Below are positions 56,457 to 64,000 of a stretch of 64,000 nucleotides of DNA, piece after piece. A model generated the notes under the pieces. It was given only the letters and a program-made list of their open reading frames with translations, did not search any database and was not told the origin of the DNA. Both the position numbers and the translations under genes were made by a program. Location of the stretch: contig NC_092474.1 of NCBI RefSeq assembly GCF_047495875.1, positions 124,001 through 188,000 on the forward strand, given 5' to 3'. Every line of letters begins with the position of its first letter. The first letter of the stretch is position 1. The DNA comes from Pithys albifrons albifrons. Taxonomy: Eukaryota; Chordata; Aves; Passeriformes; Thamnophilidae.

Positions 56457-59400
56457 AAAGAGAAAGGGCCGGGGAAGGAGCCGCCGGGGCAGCCCCGAGG
56501 GGACGCCGGCCCTGCCGGGGGGCCCGGCCTCACCCCCTTCCTTCCCTGCGGGGCGGCCTCGCCGCTCCGCCGCGCTCAGACCGCTGGGGAACCGTCTGCG
56601 AACGCCCCAGGATGAAACAATTCCGTGTTCGCTGTTTGGGAGAGGAGCCTCTTCCTCGTATGAGTAAGAGGTTTATCATACTGAAACATGGACCTGGGTT
56701 CAGAAGTTTCCTCATTCGCTGCGGACGTGGTGATGTTTTTGTTTTCTCTCTATTTGTTCTGAGCCGCGCATGGTGCTTGAAAATGGAAACTTGGCCCTAG
56801 CTGGGCTTGAACCGAGAGCACGTTCGGCTTATTGTAAAATGCCGGTCGGGAGTTGCTGCTCGTTGTTTGGCTGGAGGAGTAAGGCGCTTCTTAGAGAGAA
56901 AATGGTAACCGGTGCCCCCAAAGCACACAGATTTATTTTATGTGCTGTATATAATTGCTAATTAACATCACAAACTGTGAGCAGTGAGGTTTGCCCGGGA
57001 CGTGCACACACAGTGGCATAAAATGTAGTCATCTGTAAAACGCTGTGGCAGTACCGGCGGGATTTGCATGCAAACTGTGTGAGGAGATCAATGCAGGCCA
57101 GTCCTGGGAAACGGAAGAGAAAGACCCTGTGACTGACGGGTAGTGTTTGAGCCTTATTAAAAATCCTGCCCCTATGGGTGCAACAGAAGCTGCACTGGGA
57201 TTTGGCAGATTCTTGGGCGATTCTGTTAAACGTAATCTTTTAATACCAGTTTTACAGCTGCTTCAGGGATGTGGACCCGCAGTAGGGCTGGGATTTCACC
57301 AGGACATGTAGGTGGCAGGTTCTGGACCTGCATTTCCTTCATGGTGCAGATATATAAACACCCATTAAAACTTGGTTATTGTGGAAAAAACCAGTAGCTC
57401 AGCAGTGCTTCCAATAAGGCTTCTTGGTTGAAATGTGCTATAGAGTATTTAAAAATTAAACAGTAGATACATTGTCTGCAGTGTCATTAATATATATTAA
57501 ATCAGTAGGCATAAACCTTTCGTTGTCTCTAAGGAACCTGGTGAGATGGAATTCATTTTTTATTTCATTTTTGATAGCTGTTATGTTTTACCAGGGTTTT
57601 AGTATCATAATCAATATGTCTGTTGCTTTATACTCAAATAAGTTCCCCTTAGTTTGAGAGAGTAAACAAAGCCATTTAATTTTATGTTTTTGTAAGACAG
57701 CTTTTCTGAGAAAAACGCAGTAATTGTTCAAAAGCACATCACTACTGTGTTAGGAAAAATATACATTTACAATTATATTCTTCTTTAAAATAGAAAATAA
57801 AAATCTGAAAGACAAGAAGAATTGTTCTTACTATCTGCAGTACCCCCTGCTTTTCAGCCCCCTCCTCATTTTTACTGTATTTCTGAAATGTTAGTTCGTA
57901 CTTTAATCTTTAACTAAAATACAGTAAAAATGGTTTTTGACAATGTGGCCCTAATTTCTAGAAAATTGGTGTGGCAGTTGTTTCTCGGAGGGAGTGGTGT
58001 GGGGGGGAAGGAAACGTTGGTAACTCAGCTGTGACTTGTTCAGTTTCATTTTCATTGCCTGATATTTGCGGGTTGTTCACGTTGTGTGTGGGGTTTGTGC
58101 AGCCCAGGAGCTGTGAGATGCTGTATCACACAGCTTGCAAAGGCTGTTAAATAAGCACATCCTCTCCTGCCTCTGGAGAGTCGAGTCAGCCCAAATGGCT
58201 CTGGTTTTGCCATTCATCTCAGTAGGAACAAAGTAAAGCTCTGGTAAGGGTGACATCATCTGAATTGCTGCAGCGTGATGCTTTGAAGGTCCAAACTCGC
58301 CTGTCTATCAGCCTCATACCACTGCTTGAGTTCCAAATTCACAGGTCCACCTTAATGTAAAATCCTTCCCTGTTGAAGTTTTGCAGTTGGGAAGAGTCTG
58401 TGGGGTGTCTTTCTCAGGTTCTTGGAATGATGAATGATTATAGCTAAAGGAAATAGGATTTTTCTCTGTGCCACTCAATTATGTTTGAAATAATTTAGGA
58501 TAAGCATTAACTGGCTTTTCTCTGAGGTAAATATCAAGTTTGTCTTTGATAAGTGAGATTAAACCCTAAACCTTTTATAGGTCACATAAAATGAAGCAAT
58601 TCCCATTTCCTTAAGGTCTTGCCAACATTTTGAAGTACTGCATTTTTTTCTGGGCTCGTGTCAGGCATTGTAGTTATTGGTACTAATCACTGTGGCTCAA
58701 AGAGCCTGGATGCAGCACATCCATAACAACTCACTGCCTGCCTGCAGGAAACTGGGAATGTGAGTTGAGCTCCCACAGTCCAGGTGGAAATGGATGACCT
58801 TTCCAGACTGGGGAAGTCATTTGCATCTTTAATTTGCAAACCTCTGTGTGAAAGAAGCATTGCAAATTTTGTCATTGTGTGCCCATACAGTTCAATTTTA
58901 AACATGAATTCAAGTTACAAAGAGAATAAAGTTGACTTGTTATCTGAGGGTGTGTTCCAGCAAATCACATTCCCTGGGCCAAAGACCTTATTTATGGCCT
59001 ACTTTTGCCAAGCCTTGTAGCACCAAACAGACTTAGCTGAGTCTTCCCTCCTGATTCCCAGCAGCTCAGTGGAGGTGTGTGCCCTTCCAGGAGCACACCT
59101 AGCTTAGCAAAAATGGGGAATAAACGTTGCTAATGACTCATATTCCAGTGACAGCTGAGGTGGAGGTTTGCTCTGTGAGCCACCATTACACCTCTTCAAA
59201 GAGCCACAGTTTCTTGAGTCTTGACTCCTGAAATGTGAGTGGTGGGAATTCAGGAGTCTTTGTCAAGGATATTGTGTTGTGGACAGTCTCTTGGAGTTAA
59301 AACAGGCAAATAAGGAGTGATTGTATTTAGGAAAGGATCTAAGGCTTCTCTTTTGAGGGGTATGAGGCTTCATGGCCCTTTCTCCTCTAAAGCAAATTAT

Positions 59401-60267
59401 CTCCAAATGTGTGATGGGGAACAGGGATCTCCCAGAGAGTTCAGGGAAAGGCTTTTCACAGCAGCCACCCACTAATGTAAAACGAGCCCTTCTCCATGTG
59501 GGATCGGAGCAGAACGCTGTGAGGAGCTGCAGGGGGAAGGCTATTTTGGTGCTGGGTACTCACAGTACTTACTTGCAGGTGTAGTAACGAGGTGCTGAGC
59601 TGCACATTGCACGGGGTGTTGGACAGGGCTGTGCTGCCCCTGCCCCGGGGGTGGAGCTGGGCCCTCTGTGGGGACTCTGCCTCCAGCTGGGGGAGCTCAG
59701 CTGTCTGTAACATCCACACTTCGGTTTCCCGGTTTTTAGATGGTCAAAAGTATCTTCGGTCTTAAAAACTGAAAATAGATTTGAAGAGTAAATGGCACTT
59801 CACATATGAAGTGAGGTACATAAACAATTATTTTAATCTTACTGGTTTTGCTCGGCTTCCATAATTGCATAGTCAAACATTTATGCAACTGTTGAACTCC
59901 GTAATAAAACACAAACATGAGGCCACACCCAGGTAGGTGGCCTGCAATCTCCAGGATGCTGTGAGCCTGTAAACACTGTAATCCTCCCAAATAAAGAGGT
60001 TTTAAACAACCCTGATCTTTGAAAAGTCTAAATTGTTCCAAACTTCCGTACTCAGTAACAAGGCAAATGTGGTTTGGGGCAACATTTGATTGTCCTTATG
60101 CAAAGTGAGAATATCGATTCATTTTCCCTTTCTGAAACTGAGAATTGACAGAAGAACTTTTAATCAAATGAGAATGGTTTGCCAAAAGGTAGAATTGCTT
60201 GGTCAATAAGATGTGAGTGTACAGAGTTGTAATGTTGCAGAGGAAACATCTATTTCTTGTAGGAGCT

Positions 60268-60309
60268 GGGTTTTGGTTGGGTTTGTGGTGGTTTGGGTTT
60301 TTTTTGTGG
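60268..60309. repeat. GGTTT-rich low-complexity tract
   Basis: GGGTTTTGGTTGGGTTTG followed by GGTTTGGGTTTTTTTT. Its last 15 bases recur as the reverse complement at 63260-63274. Confidence 0.6.
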
Positions 60310-63251
60310 TAAAATTGTATTTTAAGATGTTTTAACACTTATCTATACTGTAAATTCAGAAAGTGAAATTAGTCAGTCCCCGCTCAGAGTTTTGGAGCCT
60401 GTTTAGCATTGTCAGCATCTTTTTTAGAGAAGGTACTTTTAAACAGGTGAACATAAGTTGTAAACACTAGAGAACTGTGATTTAGAGTTATTTCAGTAGA
60501 CTTTTGTTTTTCTTTGCGAATTCAGTAGTGTTTTGCACTTCATGCAGAACGTACTGAAGTCAGTGTGAACTCTTACACTTACTCCCATATTCTAGGATTG
60601 TGCTGTTACAGATACTGCCTTCACTGCATTTTCCTCTCTGGGTTGTTTTTTTAGAGAAGTCCCAAAACTTGGAGGATTCACAGATAAAACAGTTTCAGGG
60701 TTTTTGAAAGACTTAACTACATCTCAAGCTGATGCTGCTTTTCTTTTTAATTTCAAACATTTAACTCTATATTTTAACAGCACAAAGGATTACACAATAG
60801 TGAAAATGACAATTTCAAATCCTGGCTCGTTGTATGTGAGGTTGTATGTGCTTTCATGACTGCCTTCAGCGTTATATCCTTGAAGATCAGGTGCCTCCTC
60901 TGGAGCGATGGTTTCTCCATTTCACATGCTGTGTGTGACACTTTCTCTGAGCATTTCCAAACTACAGGCACCATTTCGAGAGAGAGCTCCGTGAAGGCAG
61001 ACCTTCCAGTTGTGTAAGTGGGGAAGCCACTGCAGCAAGGTCACATGCAAGGTTGATAACAGAGTGGGGAACGAAGATTGATTGAAATTCTGACTGCAGC
61101 CTTCTAACCTTTAGTTACGCTCCTCCTGTGCTCCTTTAATTATGTTAGTTGACAAAATTAAGGGGTGGAGGAAACGAAAGGAAATGAATCCATTTACTGT
61201 CTGCCTGGACTCCTAAGTATTATTTTGAAATAAATATCTGGGCTGTATCCTTTTACCTCGTAAAGTCCCTTTGGAGTTGCTCAAGCTCGTGTTAAATGCT
61301 GTGTTAACTTTTAATCTGTGCTGCTTGAAAGTGTTTAGTAGCTCATTCCCTTTTTTCACACAGCTCTTGTGCTGTAGTTGTGTCTGCCTCTGAAGCAGTT
61401 ACATCTTTGGCGGTTGCCAGAAAGAAAAGCAAAACAACGTCCCCTCACACCCTTAAATCGTGAATGGTGACGCTCTTACCACTCCTGAATGACTCCCCAC
61501 TGAGTTGTGGGGACAGCAGTGGGGGAAAAAAGCTATTTGTAGGTAAGTCCGACAGGAGCTGATTCATTTGGAGTGATGTATGAAATCTTAAACTCTTCTA
61601 GTGTAAGAAAAGTAATTTCTCATATAAATTGGGATGGCTCTTAAAGGCACAGTTGAGGCTCGTGCCCTGCTGAGGTGCTTGGGCAGTCCGTGACCTTTGC
61701 AGCGCTGCCTGTGTGAGGGAGGGACGGAGCTGCCGCACGCATCCCTGTCTGTCTGTCCCCGCTCAGCCCCGTCTGCGTCCGTCTGTCCCCGCTCAGCCGC
61801 CAGCGCCCGCCCCACCCCAGCAGAAGGGCAGGGTCCAGCCTTCACACACTCCACTCATTTGCCACTTCTCCGATTTTGGAAGTGACTCCTGCAAAGGCCT
61901 CACATGTCAGCTTGAAGAGGAAGATGGCCTGAATAATTTTTGTCTAGTTCTTTAGTGTCCTCTAATTTAGTTCCCTCTCTCACGTGGTGAACTTGAGGGG
62001 AAATGAGGAGCAATTTGCATATTCGTTCTAAACTTTTCATTGCTTGCGTACGGAGTTTTACAATTTTGTAATGATCTCTGTATGAGATTCTTCCTTTTTT
62101 TAATTCAGCATCCAGTTTTTTAACCTGAGTCTAGCCATAAAATGTAGGCGTTTAGTTTTCCATGCTTTTCTGATTTGTTATAGTAGCTTATGGCATACCT
62201 CGATTATAGAGTCACAGTCCTCCTGTTTTTTGTGTCTGGGCCAGCAGCAGAGTAATGCTGTGTCTGAACCTGGGATAGAAGCTCCTGCATGAAAGCTACA
62301 CTCCCACTGAGACATAATGGGGCAGATTTCTGTCATATGCATAATATTCTTAATATAGTAGCTGGAAAATAGGCTAAACCCATTTTCCTTTCCTTGTTTT
62401 AGAGTGAGGGCGCTTGTGAGGGTGTATGTTTATTCATGCTTAAGTACCTACCGCTTAATTAGTTTATTTTGTCCTCAAAGTTTGATGTGTTACATCTAGT
62501 GTGGAAGGGAATTATCCCTTTTCCATGCAGTGGAGCTGTGGTTTGCCAGGACTTCACAGCTCTGTGTGTGATGGGTGAGAGCAGCAGAACTGTTGGGAGC
62601 GAGTTGCTCCCTGCCCTGCCGGGGCAGAGCCAGCCTGGGCTCAGCCGGGCTCCCCGAGCTGCTACTTTGAGCAGGACCACTCAGGGAAGGCACTTCCAGT
62701 GATGCTAAAGCATCTCTTAGAGCTGCCATAAGAAAGTTTTTTTTCTTTTGAATATTTTAGTTTGCTCTTTATCCCTATAAATGTGATTCATGGGATTATT
62801 TTTGTGTGGCTTTTATATGTTTGTCTGCTTTAAGGAAATAGGATAATCCTCTTACCTCTTTAAAAAAACCACCCGAACTGTCTGTGACATTGCATAAATC
62901 TAGCAGCCATGGAGTCTGGGGATTAATCCATGGCTCTAGAACAAACAGTCCGTTTCAGTGTCATAAAGATTGTGTTGGGCATCAATTCAGTATCCAAGGC
63001 TCCAAGCGTAACTTCCCCGTCCAGGATATGCTCCTGCTTTTGTAGGTGCAGAGGGTGGGAATGTGAATGTTCATCTTCTGATGTGTGGCTCTTCTGTGAT
63101 TCTTGTTTCCTGTGCATTTGGAAATGTCATTTTCTCTTTGGGTCTGCATTTTGTCATTGTGCTGAGTTTATGCAAGAGGTTATTGGAAGTATTAAATCTG
63201 CCAGTCAGATGCACAAAGGTTTGATCCAGTATGAACATAGAGTATTTTAGG

Positions 63252-63284
63252 AGGGAAAGAAAAAAACCCAAACCAAAAAAACCC
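63252..63284. repeat. A-rich AAACCC low-complexity tract
   Basis: AAAAAAACCCAAACC followed by AAAAAAACCC, the inverted counterpart of the tract at 60.27-60.31 kb. Possibly oligo(A)-type tails of old retroposed sequences; no element body was recognised. Confidence 0.55.
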
Positions 63285-64000
63285 ATGGACAGTACAGCAC
63301 TCATAGCAGGAAAACTGTTTTTTTTTTGTTTTTCAGTCTATAGTGCGTCTGCTTGTAAGTTGGTGAGTTTATCATAGTAATGCCCAGCCTAGTTTTGCAA
63401 GGTGCCTGCAGTGAGTGCAGAGCTGAGCTCTCAGAGCACACCAGCGCCGCTGTATAAGCAGCATTTCCGCTAAGCCGTGCCACCACCAGGCATGTGCTGC
63501 ACTTCTGGAAGCACTGGGAAACTTCCATGTTTGGCTGTGGGTGACTTTTGAATTTGTATTCAGTTAAGTTCCCTTTAAAGATAAAATGGCAGAGTTCAAC
63601 AGCAAAGGACTGCAGTTGTTGTGGGGGAAATAAAAGTGAAACCATGAGGTGTTTCTTTTTAGGTCTTGTGCAATAGTCCAGGCTGCAGTCAGTCCCTGTA
63701 CCGGGGCTTGTACATAATTTGAAATAGAAAACTGCTGAAACACTTGTTTTTGTGATACTTGGATCGCTGACTGGTTAAAAATTGTTTGACCGGTGCAGAA
63801 AGATCCCCTGTTCAAGAGTGGCACAGCTATAAAGAGAGAACTCTTAATGTGTACTGTGAGCTTTGAGGTACCAAGCAGAGAGGGCTGAATCTTCCCAAGT
63901 GACTGGACTAAACAAGGCTTGTTTGGCTTAGATTGATATTTTTTGGGGTTTGGATCAATGCAAACTGATCATGTAGGAATTTGTTCGTTTTCAATCAAAA

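Larger units (their letters stand above)
55030..56620. promoter_or_regulatory. CpG-island promoter of UBE2L3
   Basis: A sharp rise in G+C and CpG begins near 55030 and ends near 56620, around UBE2L3 exon 1. No TATA box is evident near the exon. GC boxes (GGGGCGGG at about 55069 and 56286) and an NRF1-like GCGCAGGCGG (56051-56060) are present, as expected for a housekeeping promoter. The transcription start cannot be fixed from sequence. The likeliest interval is between the end of the 30-bp repeat (about 55975) and the start codon. Confidence 0.8.
56137..64000 (+). other. UBE2L3 intron 1, 5' part
   Basis: Continues the CpG island to about 56620, then becomes AT-rich unique sequence to the window edge. 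I looked for the UBE2L3 exon 2 coding sequence and did not find it. Open frames here are short (114 codons or fewer) with ordinary non-coding composition; the 198-codon frame at 56204-56800 is mostly CpG island. No tRNA, microRNA hairpin or recognisable CR1 fragment stood out. Confidence 0.7.

Noticed and set aside
55031..56533. 500-codon minus-strand frame in the CpG island (possible divergent gene)
   Set aside because: Composition-driven by GC content and the 30-bp repeat; the translated sequence is Arg/Ser/Gly/Ala low complexity with no known domain.
56204..56800. 198-codon + strand frame after exon 1
   Set aside because: Lies in the CpG island part of intron 1, starts inside GC-rich low-complexity sequence and shows no recognisable domain.
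61895..61960. Possible UBE2L3 exon 2 (CTTGAAGAGGAAGATGG resembles an ELEE-coding start)
   Set aside because: The following codons do not continue the UBE2L3 sequence and a stop appears soon after; no convincing acceptor precedes it.

Overview
The window reads as vertebrate nuclear DNA, most likely a bird GC-rich microchromosome or subtelomere-like segment. The only gene I can name is the first coding exon of UBE2L3 (ubiquitin-conjugating enzyme E2 L3, UbcH7) at 56110-56136 on the + strand. It encodes MAASRRLMK and ends at a GT splice donor inside a CpG island. The bird assignment is an inference from the long strand-biased GC minisatellites, the near absence of recognisable interspersed repeats and the AT-rich intron. 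A reptile is not excluded. Nothing looks bacterial or viral.

Region 1 (1-52.69 kb) is one enormous G-rich minisatellite in several nested layers. Layer 1 is a degenerate decamer, CTCTGGGGGT with variants CCCTGGGGGT and TGTCTGGGGGT, always with the G runs on the + strand. Layer 2 is a CpG-rich 45-bp repeat found in 32 blocks of 3 to about 21 copies. Layer 3 is a higher-order unit, mostly 1.35-2.1 kb, that combines one decamer stretch and one 45-bp block. A fixed landmark (GGAAACTGGGG[G/A]TTCTC ... GATCTCTGTAGC) lies just before 31 of the 32 blocks. Layer 4 is multi-kilobase duplications of several higher-order units at offsets of about 4.0, 5.3, 6.9, 10.06 and 13.4 kb. The right edge (49.4-52.7 kb) is visibly more diverged. 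The many long open frames here, on both strands and in all six frames of the 45-bp blocks, follow from the repeat composition and are not genes.

Region 2 (52.69-53.95 kb) is a boundary zone. The G-rich strand flips: two C-rich (+ strand) minisatellites follow, first a degenerate TGGACCC-type repeat and then a CATGTCCCCC-type repeat. Next come a short tRNA-like A-box/B-box sequence, a small CpG-rich stretch and a TTTTA-rich tract.

Region 3 (53.95-55.02 kb) is AT-rich unique sequence with no gene that I can support.

Region 4 (about 55.03-56.62 kb) is the UBE2L3 CpG-island promoter. It contains a 30-bp tandem repeat (about 24 copies), a ZNF143/Staf-like site, a YY1-like site over the start codon, exon 1, and a candidate antioxidant-response-type site in early intron 1.

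Region 5 (56.14-64.0 kb) is the 5' part of UBE2L3 intron 1, AT-rich and unique. Exon 2 is not in the window.

The most interesting point is the arrangement: a housekeeping promoter about 3 kb from a 52-kb, nested, strand-asymmetric, potentially G-quadruplex-forming array, with a skew flip and a tRNA-like element between them. All repeat counts and alignments were made by eye; coordinates of repeat blocks should be good to a few bases, duplication ends to about 100-200 bases.
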